The position numbers and the translations under genes were made by a program. Under the pieces are notes generated by a model. That model was given only the letters and a program-made list of their open reading frames with translations, was not told the origin of the DNA and did no database searches. 64,000 bases of DNA from Paramoeba atlantica (taxonomy: Eukaryota > Discosea): contig CDRNVI010000022.1 of the NCBI GenBank assembly GCA_977017575.1, positions 62,001 to 126,000 of the forward strand, written 5' to 3'. Each line of letters opens with the position of its first letter. Position 1 is the first letter of the stretch. This document shows positions 8,404-16,788 of this stretch, one piece after another.

Positions 8404-11057
8404 GAAACGTTCCCCACCCCGAAAACAACTACTCGTGCTCCTGCCTTATACAAAAGGCGGGAGAACTTACCAGGCTATTTTACACGTTCATCTCCAAGTT
8501 ATGTATGGAACGGTGTGCGATATGTCAGCACACTGCGGAATGCGCAGCAAATACTCGTGACTCAAACAATGAGTCAAACAAACACTACAGGTACGGGTCG
8601 AACTCAAAAGAGGATAAATCGTCCCGCAGGACACCAAACGGACCTATCAGGCCCCTTAGCGAAAACAAGAAGGTTGAACTTGACGTGCCAACTCCTCCGT
8701 ATGGATCCAAACGACGCGCTGGCGCCGGCTCTTCAGAGGGCAGTATATCCGATGTGGACGGAAACGACGTGGGCCACAAGGGAACGTATTTGGATGCGAC
8801 TAAACGAGTTCTGCGAGAAAAGAAGCATACGTCCAACTGCGCTGCACGCAATATTGTTTCTGGATTCCCTAAGCGTTGCGGTAACGACGCGGCTAGCCTA
8901 CACAAGAAGTCTACACACCATTTACACATGCATAAACGAGGACAACACCCCTCTCAAGCTATACTCGAAGGCACTACAAGCGCAGGGGGGGCTGGAGCCA
9001 CAACGTCAGATGGAGCCACTGACCCCGTATCTGCTACGGAAATTGTGCAGCAGGATAACAGTCTCACAGACCATGGCCGTGCTGCTGTGCTGGAAAGCGG
9101 CGGCGCGGTGGACAGAGGTCGCCGAACTCTGCAGGGAGAAGTTTCTCAAGGTATCCTCAACCGAGATAGTGATTTATTGGGGTCGGGCGACGAAATCAAC
9201 ACGCCTAAACCCCTTCCGGCCGTATATGCATGCCGTCATAACGGGTCCGGGGACGCCAGAGCTAGCACGCTACATAGAGGGGCTTCCGCCAAAACAGAAG
9301 ATATGCCATACTCCCGTGCGGGAAATGGATGCGGAAATAAGAAAAATTCTAGGAAGAGGGTTTGGTACCCACTCAATCAAACGCGGCGCAATAACACATC
9401 TCTTCCAACACGTGGTCGAGGGCCGCCTCACCTTGTCGGAGATTCAGTACCTCACAAAACATTTGAACCTGGAAATTCTTCTTCGCTACAATGCAAACCA
9501 ATTGACGACCGCGCGAGCCTTGGGGACCCAAAGAGTTTCAGCACTGCTTCCGGGGCTGTGACCCCAGAGATGATCCAGGAGTGTTATAAACAAGTTCCAT
9601 ATTTAAAGCGACATTCGTTAATTTGCACACGACGTAGCTCTAAGCTAGCTAAGGAAAAGGATTTCGCGATTCCGTTGCATGTCAAACCGAATATTCCGAA
9701 ACTTGATGTTAATAAGGTCCGGAAATGGATGTCCCCAGCTGTTGACACGAGATTTCAAGAAGTATGGCAAGAAGCGCTTAAGATGCCCGTACATCCAGAA
9801 GAACCTCCTGCGGTTAAAAGCGGACTGTCTTCCTCAGACTTTCAACTACTTGAAAAGCATAATATCATTAAGAAACTAACGGCGGAGGACGTTGCTAAGA
9901 GACCTTCAATGCAGTACCTTATTCCATTTACGGTGGTAGAATCGGATGATGAAGGGCGACAACGCAGGCGATTCATTTCCTGGACCAAATCTGATAACAC
10001 ACGTCTTTCTAGTTATGAACCTTTCGTTCCGTTAATGCATCCCGCGAAATATTTGCACCGCGTAAAAGAAAGTTCGGGAGTGAAGAGAGATTTGGTGTGC
10101 GGCTTTTACCAAATATCGATACCAGAAAAATCTCGCCGGAAATTTCGTTTTTTGGACGAAGCAGGAGAAGTGTACGAGATGTGCGTTCTCCCAATGGGGC
10201 ACAGATGTGCCCCTGAAATCATGCATTCCATTATGGGGACTATCGCTGGATCAAGTGATTATTGTTCTAAGCCGGCCACTTTTGATAAGGGCCACATCGA
10301 TGTATATGTCGATGGAGTTCGTTTTGCTGGTGCGACGCACGAAGCGTTGCGTTATACGACGTGGGTTGATCGCCGGGCGGAAGGTGTGAACGCAGGATTC
10401 AAGGATTCCGGTATGTTGCCTATGAAAAAGTATGTTTTTAATGGGGCACAGTACAACCACAGCACGCATAGGGTCAGCCTGGGGCCCAAAGTGTTGCTCA
10501 AACTACGCGAAGATTCATTTATGAAGCCGACATTTGTGGAGCTAGAGGCGGCGGTGGGGCGCCTTTTGTATTGCTCCGCAATCTTAGGACTCATAATCCC
10601 CAAATACCATTTCGTATTAAAAATCTGTCAGCGCAGAATAAATTTGCTCAACCAAGTGCCGCATATGGCTAATCAAGTCGTGGACCTTCCGTATAAGATT
10701 CGTTCTAAGCTGGGAGAATGGCGCAACAAACTGCTTGAAAACGTACCCGTTGAGCCCTCTCCGCATCCGGAGTTATCACCGCCGCGTCATAACCTTTATA
10801 CCGATGCGTCAGCCAAGGGATGGGGGGCGATCTTATATCTCGACAATGGGGAGGTATGTATTGTCGGAAGTCCGTGGGAGCCGGGGACAGAATATGAAGT
10901 CAACAAGGCCGAAGCTCAAGCGGTACGACTCGCACTTGAAAAATTCGCGGACAAATTTGAGCCACAAACGTGTCTTCAGTTGTGGATCGATAACACTTCC
11001 TTATCCGTAAAGATTACGAATTGGTTACGAATTTTCATTAACCGAAAGAAGAAATGA
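8268..11057 (+). CDS. DIRS-1 RT/RNase H
   Basis: The recognisable RT domain starts near 9600. RT blocks are VKRDLVCGFYQISIP (motif A region), VLPMGHRCAPEIMH and IDVYVDGVRFAG (motif C position). RNase H follows: LYTDASAKGWGAILYL, EVNKAEAQAVRLALE and LQLWIDNTS. Upstream of ~9550 the frame only mirrors the YR gene. A short segment near 11010-11200 that resembles a DIRS terminal repeat interrupts the end of the domain. Confidence 0.8.
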   Translation: MLQLSHAWALAGQLSTFKGFSPGGGEWRYEDTCELHSCRKTNDPLGNVPHPENNYSCSCLIQKAGELTRLFYTFISKLCMERCAICQHTAECAANTRDSNNESNKHYRYGSNSKEDKSSRRTPNGPIRPLSENKKVELDVPTPPYGSKRRAGAGSSEGSISDVDGNDVGHKGTYLDATKRVLREKKHTSNCAARNIVSGFPKRCGNDAASLHKKSTHHLHMHKRGQHPSQAILEGTTSAGGAGATTSDGATDPVSATEIVQQDNSLTDHGRAAVLESGGAVDRGRRTLQGEVSQGILNRDSDLLGSGDEINTPKPLPAVYACRHNGSGDARASTLHRGASAKTEDMPYSRAGNGCGNKKNSRKRVWYPLNQTRRNNTSLPTRGRGPPHLVGDSVPHKTFEPGNSSSLQCKPIDDRASLGDPKSFSTASGAVTPEMIQECYKQVPYLKRHSLICTRRSSKLAKEKDFAIPLHVKPNIPKLDVNKVRKWMSPAVDTRFQEVWQEALKMPVHPEEPPAVKSGLSSSDFQLLEKHNIIKKLTAEDVAKRPSMQYLIPFTVVESDDEGRQRRRFISWTKSDNTRLSSYEPFVPLMHPAKYLHRVKESSGVKRDLVCGFYQISIPEKSRRKFRFLDEAGEVYEMCVLPMGHRCAPEIMHSIMGTIAGSSDYCSKPATFDKGHIDVYVDGVRFAGATHEALRYTTWVDRRAEGVNAGFKDSGMLPMKKYVFNGAQYNHSTHRVSLGPKVLLKLREDSFMKPTFVELEAAVGRLLYCSAILGLIIPKYHFVLKICQRRINLLNQVPHMANQVVDLPYKIRSKLGEWRNKLLENVPVEPSPHPELSPPRHNLYTDASAKGWGAILYLDNGEVCIVGSPWEPGTEYEVNKAEAQAVRLALEKFADKFEPQTCLQLWIDNTSLSVKITNWLRIFINRKKK
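8515..9561 (+). CDS. DIRS-1 tyrosine recombinase
   Basis: This tyrosine recombinase of about 348 residues is the integrase of DIRS elements, which insert without target-site duplication. Conserved features are an Arg in AARWTEVAEL, the His/Arg box GTHSIKRGAI and a final Tyr in LLRYNANQ. DIRS-2 and DIRS-3 encode close relatives. It overlaps the RT frame. Confidence 0.85.
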   Translation: MRYVSTLRNAQQILVTQTMSQTNTTGTGRTQKRINRPAGHQTDLSGPLAKTRRLNLTCQLLRMDPNDALAPALQRAVYPMWTETTWATRERIWMRLNEFCEKRSIRPTALHAILFLDSLSVAVTTRLAYTRSLHTIYTCINEDNTPLKLYSKALQAQGGLEPQRQMEPLTPYLLRKLCSRITVSQTMAVLLCWKAAARWTEVAELCREKFLKVSSTEIVIYWGRATKSTRLNPFRPYMHAVITGPGTPELARYIEGLPPKQKICHTPVREMDAEIRKILGRGFGTHSIKRGAITHLFQHVVEGRLTLSEIQYLTKHLNLEILLRYNANQLTTARALGTQRVSALLPGL

Positions 11058-11200
11058 TATTTTATTTTATTATATTAAAGTTTAAGCGTATGCGTCTGGC
11101 ATACTATAAGTATACGTTTAGAAATTTATTGATATAATGGCCCTTCGGGGTACATAATATTTATATTATGAGATATGATTTGTTTGTTTTTCTTCCTTCA
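11010..11200. repeat. DIRS terminal-repeat-like segment inside DIRS-1
   Basis: This AT-rich ~190-bp stretch contains ATGGCCCTTCGGGGTACATA, the variant of a motif found in the DIRS-3 A repeats (ATGGCCCTACGAGGCACATA at about 29576). Its edges read GTAAAG and TTCAAG, so it could pass for an intron. I read it as a short repeat-derived insertion. Its origin is uncertain. Confidence 0.4.
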
Positions 11201-11869
11201 AGGCCGCATTCAACAGAAAAATTTGTAAATCAGACGGGATTGCACCAGAGTTGTGCAGTGTTTTGGAGTGGGCGAAAGAACGACACCTTTGCATCAAAGC
11301 GAATTACGTTTCGACAAAGCTCAATCCTGCAGATCATTTTAGTCGGAATTTCGAGTGACGTTCATATACATGTAGTTTTCAAAAAAAAAAAAAAAAAAAA
11401 AAAAAACTCAACTCTCACGCTCTCGAGAACAGAAAGCACCCGTTGCCCCTACCAATTCTGCAACCACTACTCCCTCAGAGCGCGCCGCCCAAACCGAAGT
11501 CGTCACCTTACCTGCACAGACAGCCGCTGACCTAGAGGCCAAGAATGGAAAGATGAGTATCGACGAACCTCTGCCCCCCCTAGCCTCCATATGCTCCGCG
11601 CCTATCAACACCTGCAAGGATATTCCAAACAGTTGCCGACAAGCATGGGCGAAAATATTCTGCGAATGTCTATCCTCAGCTGTCCGGGAAAACACGACTA
11701 AGGCTTGGACGCTCCTTGCAATGTTGCCAAAGTGTGTGTTGCCGGCCCCAAGGCGCGGAGGTCATAGGGCGAAAACTTCTTACGCTTCACACGTCCGGAA
11801 ATGTCTAGCCAAATGGTCGTCAAAACAATATCTATCACTTTGGAACGAAACATGTAAGACTTTGAATCG

Positions 11870-12260
11870 AAATCCACGCCGCGGGGCATAATAAATAACA
11901 TGTATTGAATAGTAAACAAAGAAACAACTAAAATGTATCTGATTGCTCACAAGCCCTATTTCCCAATCTCAAAACATAACATCAACATTAAACTGTAAAT
12001 AATATGTTCTCACGACAATTTTAGGCCTGCAAACATATATGTCACTGTCGCTCTGTTAACGGGGTTCCCCCCACCGGAACCCTCGACCAACCTGCCCAAA
12101 AACTTTTGAAACGTAAGTAGAAAAAATAGCCTACCAAGAATATAAAGAATGAATAATGAAATTACAACACTATTTGAAACAAATCATAATTTGAAGAAAT
12201 TATGTGCCCCGAAGGGCCAAGCAGGCATAAACAACTCCCTGCCCCGCGGCTAAATTTCCA
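11870..12260. repeat. Intervening segment in LINE-A1 (same as in A2)
   Basis: This ~390-bp AT-rich insert is bounded by inverted CCGCGGGGCA/TGCCCCGCGG. It separates the N-terminal and RT frames. LINE-A3, A7 and A9 lack it and stay open across the site. It contains GGGGTTCCCCCCACCGGAAC (a hairpin) and ATGTGCCCCGAAGGGCC, a motif shared with DIRS repeats. It is probably a solo DIRS-type repeat or a small mobile element. Confidence 0.5.
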
Positions 12261-12279
12261 AACGTGGACTATTAGTAAG

Positions 12280-14844
12280 AAACGTGCTGCGCAAGCAACA
12301 AGCCTAGAAGACGAGGAGAAGAAAGCGTGTCTTCGCGCGGAGCGACTGGCCCGCGACGGAGAACTTTCTCGCGCCATGACCGCACTGACTTCTTCGCCGC
12401 TAGCACCATACGACGACAACACGTACGCCAAACTTCAGGCCAAACACCCCCCACGAATCTCCGCATCCACAACATCCCCCAGCTTAACTCCGGAAACAGA
12501 ACCGCTCAAAGTCACCGAGGAAGAAGTCGCAGCTGCGCTCTCAACCTTCCACAGAGGATCATCAGGTGGCGCACTTTGCCTCCGCCCAGAACACGTGCAA
12601 GCGGCAATGCAATATCACAATGACGGGAACACAAATCCACTGGGCACGCTCACAAATTTCACCAACCATATGCTCGCTGGGAAGTTACCACTCGACGTTC
12701 AAGACCACTTTGCCGGAGGAAGGCTATGTGCTTTGGAAAAGGGAGAACACGACGTGCGCCCAATAGCCGCTGGAGAAACGCTCCGCCGTCTGGTGAGTAA
12801 AGTGGCCTGCCTATCAGTAAAAGCGCGAGCCCGCAAAATTTTCAAAGGCCACCAGTACGGGGTAGCCACGCCCGCCGGGGCCGAGCGAGTTATACATCTG
12901 TGTCGCCAGGCCTTTGCTGCTCGCACGGAAGATGACGACTTTGTTCTCTGTAAAATCGACCTACGTAATGCCTCCAACCAAGTTTCAAGGGACTGGTTCA
13001 TAGCACTAACACGCGAGCATTTCCCCACGCTTACTCCTTACGTCGAATGGTGCTACACTTCGGAAAGTAAGCTTACCTTTGGAACACGCGTTATTAAATC
13101 TCGTGAGGGTGTCCAGCAAGGGGACCCTTTGGGCCCTCTTCTTTTCTCGTTAGTCATGAGGGAAGTCGCCTCAGAAATTCACGCAGCAGCCCCCAAATTA
13201 GACCTAAACCTCTGGTACCTGGATGATGGCGTTTTGGCTGGCACTTCCTGTGATGTGCGACACGCGTTCGACGTTATCGAAATGAAGGGTCCACAATGGG
13301 GCCTACACCTCAACGCTGCAAAATGTGAGATTATTACCCACCCAGCATCTTCTCATCGTTCTTCTGTTTTTCCCGATCTCCCTGGCCCTAACAAAAACCT
13401 CGAAGGCAATTTTTACATTCTGGGAAGCCCCGTTGGATCGCCAGAGTTTTGTCGTGAATATCTCGTCAACAATGCAGTCGAAATGGCAGAAGATTCTCTG
13501 GACGCTATAACGCACCTCGAAGACCCCCAGGTTGCCTTATCCCTCATTCGTCACTGCACTGGCTTCTGCCAGATGGTTTACTCCCTACGAACAACCCCAA
13601 CATCTGAACTTCGGGATCTCTGTCGGCGCTTGGACGACGCCGCGCAACGCGCGGTAGAGAACTTTTTCCGTCCGCTGACCCCCGAGGCCCGCCGTCAAAC
13701 ACAACGAAACAAGCGATTTGGCGGGTTAGGACTCCGTTCCGCGGAAGAGCACTCTACTTCAGCCTATATCGCCTCTGTCGCATTTGCTTCGGAGCTAGAT
13801 CGCTGGGACCCCACGGAGGCAGAAGGTTTCGAAGAAGCCGTAAGCGATGTCGATAAAAGGGTGGGGAAAGACATCGTAGACATTCAATCAGGGAGAATAC
13901 TGAAAGGTTTCGCCTTGTCATCCACTCCGCCTTTCAGTAAACGTGGCATTATAGAATCCAGTACCGAATCAGTAATCCCTCGGCAACGAGATCTAAGCGA
14001 TGCAATCTCATCTCACGAGTTTCATCAAGCACTCTCCCTCGCTGACCCACGTACGAGGGCTCGATGGATTTCGGAAACGGGGCACGGAGCAGCAGAATGG
14101 GCTTTTGTATTGCCGTCGAAAAAGAACGGCCACGCTTATACCCCAACCGAGTTTCGGACTCTGGTACGTTGGTGGCTAGGGGAGCAAATATATCCGGGTC
14201 CCCGATCTTGTCCCATGGAGAAGTGCACCCAACCGTTGGGTCCTGAGGGCGATCACGCATTGGCTTGCAAAAGTGGACATGGTATCACCTCGCGGCATAA
14301 TGCCCTGGCCGCAGAATTTTCTTCTGAATGTTCTAAGGCTGGGTTCACTACCCAGAGGGAAATGAGCTTGGGAAACAAGGGGCCCGGGGGCGCCCTCACC
14401 AGGCCTGGTGATGTCTTCATTAAAAATTTCGGGCTTGGCGAGGGTCTTGTGCTTGACTTTGCCGTCACCCATGTACAGCAACAAAAATATACGGACTCAG
14501 TCCGTGACGCTAACGGGGTGACGGCCGGGTCATTTGCGGAGCGCTATGCTACCGAAAACAAGAGAAGACAACGGGAAGAGGCTAACACGGCTGGGTACAA
14601 GTTCGCGGCAATGGTAGTAGAGTCCTATGGCGCCTGGAGTCCCAGCGCCATGGCGGTTCTTAGGGAAATTTCAACTAGAAAGTCGGCGAACTCAGGGGAT
14701 ACCCTCCCTAAAAGCGATGCCTTGCATCACCTCCTTTCATCTCTCAACATTACCCTCATGAGGTCGCAAGCTCGCATGCTTGTATTACGATCCCCAGCGG
14801 CGGCCCCTGACACAGTGCTCTTAGGTTACGGAAAAGAGGAGTAG
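12280..14844 (+). CDS. LINE-A1 RT and restriction-like endonuclease
   Basis: This is the RT/endonuclease part, open from ~12202 to the stop at 14844. RT landmarks are FHRGSSGGALCLRPEHVQAA, ALEKGEHDVRPIAAGETLRR, motif A KIDLRNASNQVSRDW, motif B GVQQGDPLGPLLFS and motif C LWYLDDGV. The C-terminal Cys/His segment CPMEKC...GDHALACKSGHG...RHN leads to RPGDVF and VLDFAVTHV, the metal-binding residues of the endonuclease. Motif A reads NAS where A2, A3, A7 and A9 read NAF. That change beside the catalytic Asp may weaken this copy. The first ~26 codons of the open frame lie in the intervening segment, so I start at the matching residues. Confidence 0.85.
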   Translation, partial: KRAAQATSLEDEEKKACLRAERLARDGELSRAMTALTSSPLAPYDDNTYAKLQAKHPPRISASTTSPSLTPETEPLKVTEEEVAAALSTFHRGSSGGALCLRPEHVQAAMQYHNDGNTNPLGTLTNFTNHMLAGKLPLDVQDHFAGGRLCALEKGEHDVRPIAAGETLRRLVSKVACLSVKARARKIFKGHQYGVATPAGAERVIHLCRQAFAARTEDDDFVLCKIDLRNASNQVSRDWFIALTREHFPTLTPYVEWCYTSESKLTFGTRVIKSREGVQQGDPLGPLLFSLVMREVASEIHAAAPKLDLNLWYLDDGVLAGTSCDVRHAFDVIEMKGPQWGLHLNAAKCEIITHPASSHRSSVFPDLPGPNKNLEGNFYILGSPVGSPEFCREYLVNNAVEMAEDSLDAITHLEDPQVALSLIRHCTGFCQMVYSLRTTPTSELRDLCRRLDDAAQRAVENFFRPLTPEARRQTQRNKRFGGLGLRSAEEHSTSAYIASVAFASELDRWDPTEAEGFEEAVSDVDKRVGKDIVDIQSGRILKGFALSSTPPFSKRGIIESSTESVIPRQRDLSDAISSHEFHQALSLADPRTRARWISETGHGAAEWAFVLPSKKNGHAYTPTEFRTLVRWWLGEQIYPGPRSCPMEKCTQPLGPEGDHALACKSGHGITSRHNALAAEFSSECSKAGFTTQREMSLGNKGPGGALTRPGDVFIKNFGLGEGLVLDFAVTHVQQQKYTDSVRDANGVTAGSFAERYATENKRRQREEANTAGYKFAAMVVESYGAWSPSAMAVLREISTRKSANSGDTLPKSDALHHLLSSLNITLMRSQARMLVLRSPAAAPDTVLLGYGKEE

Positions 14845-15232
14845 GAGCTCAGTAGGAAAGTGAAGGAGTCGGTGTCAAGACCTCGTTTCTATTTGCTGGT
14901 TTTCTCGGGTGGTTTCTTTTTGGGGCTTTGGGTATTCGTTTTTTGGGGAAGGTTTTTTTTTGGGGGTGGGAACGGGTTCTTATTTGCTGTTTTTTGGGCC
15001 GTTTGCTCGGTTGAACATTCTTTTACTTTTCGTACAGTTGCTTGTTTCTATTTTGAGCCTAACTTTAAAAAAACGAAAATGTGAAATTGCTAATTTTAGT
15101 GCTTGTTTACAAATCATATACCCCCCCCAATGGACCTACTTGGTTCGTCTACTGAGTAAAAATATAGAGGCAATGCCGCGTTTTATACTTCTCCCCCCCT
15201 ATTTATTGCAAAAAAAAAAAAAAAAAAAAAAA

Positions 15233-15739
15233 ATGCCCTATCAATCCTTAGATGGGTTGGGAAGCATCGCGCCTCATGTTCCCAGGGGACTCTATCTCAA
15301 GAAGCAGCTACCCGTCAGCTGCTTCAAGAGCTTAACCTCACCCTGATGCGTTCTCAATCGAGAATGCTTGTCTCACGCATGCCGGCTGAAGATCCACAAC
15401 CGGCACTTATTTTGCAGTAGCCTAAACCAAGGCTCGCGGATCCCGGCATGTTCGAAGGCTGAGGGTGCTGGTCTCGTCGACAGAGTCTATACTCACGCCT
15501 AGTCCGTCAGGGCTAGGTACCCCAAGTGAGGTAGTACACGGGTAGTGAATCTCCTCCCCGTCGGCCAGCATCCTGTTTCGCGACCGTGTCGCTGTCGACA
15601 CAGGCCCGCGCCTGCGCCCTCCCGTATAACAAGGGAAGGGTCCACAAGTCAGGCCGTGGAGAGGTCGAAAGACCCGGTCCGGAACGCGCGAATGGTTGAG
15701 GAGCCGCCTGCAGGCCGGGTGAGGCGAAGCTGAGGGAGG
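15233..15739 (+). mobile_element. LINE-A1b: short 5'-truncated LINE-A tail
   Basis: This piece follows directly on the A-run of LINE-A1. It encodes only the last ~35 residues of a LINE-A protein (LNLTLMRSQSRMLVSRMPAE, stop near 15420). The hairpin-bearing 3' untranslated region follows (CCTAGTCC-GTCA-GGGCTAGG at 15498-15517). DIRS-2 interrupts it at 15740. Confidence 0.75.
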
Positions 15740-15978
15740 AATTGCGCCTCGCATCATAGGACAAATAAATTCAAACAGAAACAAATCTCCTATAGTATGT
15801 TCAACCTCATCACTTTACTTTCAACCTATTCATATCATGATGTACATTATCAGATATCTTACTCCTGTGATTCACATTCAGATTCATATTACACATTCAT
15901 ATCTCGTTTTCATACCTCAACATATTCACCTTCTTGGTCACTTGCGAACGGGTAGTCCACCCCACGCGGGGACCACCC
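15740..15978 (-). repeat. DIRS-2 split repeat B2
   Basis: Direct repeat of 16220-16458, starting AATTGCGCCTCGCATCATAG and ending in the CCACGCGGGGACCACCC block. Confidence 0.9.
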
Positions 15979-15988
15979 CCGCGTGGGG
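15960..15988. promoter_or_regulatory. Probable YR recombination site at A2/B2 junction
   Basis: A perfect 12-bp inverted repeat CCCCACGCGGGG / CCCCGCGTGGGG (15960-15971 and 15977-15988) surrounds a 5-bp spacer. It lies where B2 meets A2, the point expected to be the circle junction of a split-repeat element. Half of it ends B1 at 16458, and a related half occurs in the solo repeat near 59950. Role inferred from position and symmetry. Confidence 0.55.
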
Positions 15989-16000
15989 GATGGTGGGCGG

Positions 16001-16218
16001 GGCAAACTTTTCGTCGCGGAAATATGAAACAATATTCTTATATCAATCTTCATGCTAATACATATTCACATGTACATTAATGTTATCTCACAAGTTGAAT
16101 TTCAAAAACATGCGTACAATGCCCGCCGGCTATTCGGCAAAATAGCTCAATCATGTAAATTCAAAATCAATATTAAAATCAAAATAATGCGCTGGACAAT
16201 TCTTATCGTAAACTCTTA
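16001..16218 (-). repeat. DIRS-2 split repeat A2
   Basis: Direct repeat of 20607-20824, bounded by GGCAAACTTTTCGTCGCGG and ATCGTAAACTCTTA. Confidence 0.9.
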
Positions 16219-16219
16219 G

Positions 16220-16458
16220 AATTGCGCCTCGCATCATAGGACAAATAAATTCAAACAGAAACAAATCTCCTATAGTATGTTCAACCTCATCACTTTACTT
16301 TCAACCTATTCATATCATGATGTACATTATCAGATATCTTACTCCTGTGATTCACATTCAGATTCATATTACACATTCATATCTCGTTTTCATACCTCAA
16401 CATATTCACCTTCTTGGTCACTTGCGAACGGGTAGTCCACCCCACGCGGGGACCACCC
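16220..16458 (-). repeat. DIRS-2 split repeat B1
   Basis: Direct repeat of 15740-15978. It lies downstream of the RT/RNase H gene in element orientation. Confidence 0.9.
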
Positions 16459-16788
16459 AATCGCTAGTCCCTCGTACGTTCCATTCACCCTTTCGCACGT
16501 CCAGTTTGCTGCCGTCGTTGATTTAAATGTTCTCTTTTTTTTTTTTTTTTTTTTTTTACGAGTTCTGACTTTATATAGGTATGTACGGTATGACTTTCTC
16601 ACTTACTTTCCTACTTGCTCAACTTCTTTCCCTCACTTCCCCCCATTTTGAAAACGAGCAAAATATATAACTAGCAAAGCTTTTTTTTTTTTTTTTTTTT
16701 TTCTTTTTCGGGGTTAGGGGGGGTATTTTTTTTTTTTTTTATTTTTTATTTGTGTGTTGTATTATGTATTGCGTGCATCTATTTACTA
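16459..16788 (-). repeat. T-rich retroelement tails inside DIRS-2
   Basis: Non-coding. T-runs lie at about 16527-16550, 16681-16702 and 16728-16741. The stretch 16560-16640 is the reverse complement of 21000-21068, a LINE tail with GTCATACCGTACATAC. One or more short poly(A)-tailed fragments therefore sit here in minus orientation. I see no gene. Confidence 0.6.

Larger units (their letters stand above)
7204..11381 (+). mobile_element. DIRS-1: DIRS-group retrotransposon, 3'-truncated
   Basis: This is a plus-strand tyrosine-recombinase retrotransposon. Its parts are a Gag-like gene (7375-8403), a YR gene (8515-9561) and an RT/RNase H gene (long frame 8268-11057). The YR frame lies almost wholly inside the RT frame in another phase, an arrangement known from DIRS elements. 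The 5' end (AGTTTACGGTAAG) resembles the A repeat of DIRS-3. The right-hand repeats are missing because the copy ends at an A-run followed by LINE-A1. It is a broken copy with about two or three disruptions. Moderately young, since its long frames are still open. Confidence 0.85.
11382..15232 (+). mobile_element. LINE-A1, 5'-truncated, with poly(A) at both joints
   Basis: This RLE-type LINE starts directly after an A-run (11382-11405) at a point matching position ~22140 of LINE-A2, so the leader and the first ~320 codons are missing. The remainder is nearly identical to LINE-A2, including a ~390-bp intervening segment at the same site (11870-12260) and the same 3' non-coding region (14845-15209). 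It ends in an A-run at 15210-15232. The few differences imply recent divergence from A2. Confidence 0.85.

Noticed and set aside
8268-9540. First ~420 codons of the DIRS-1 RT frame as a separate domain
   Set aside because: They mirror the YR gene in another phase, and no independent conserved domain is visible.
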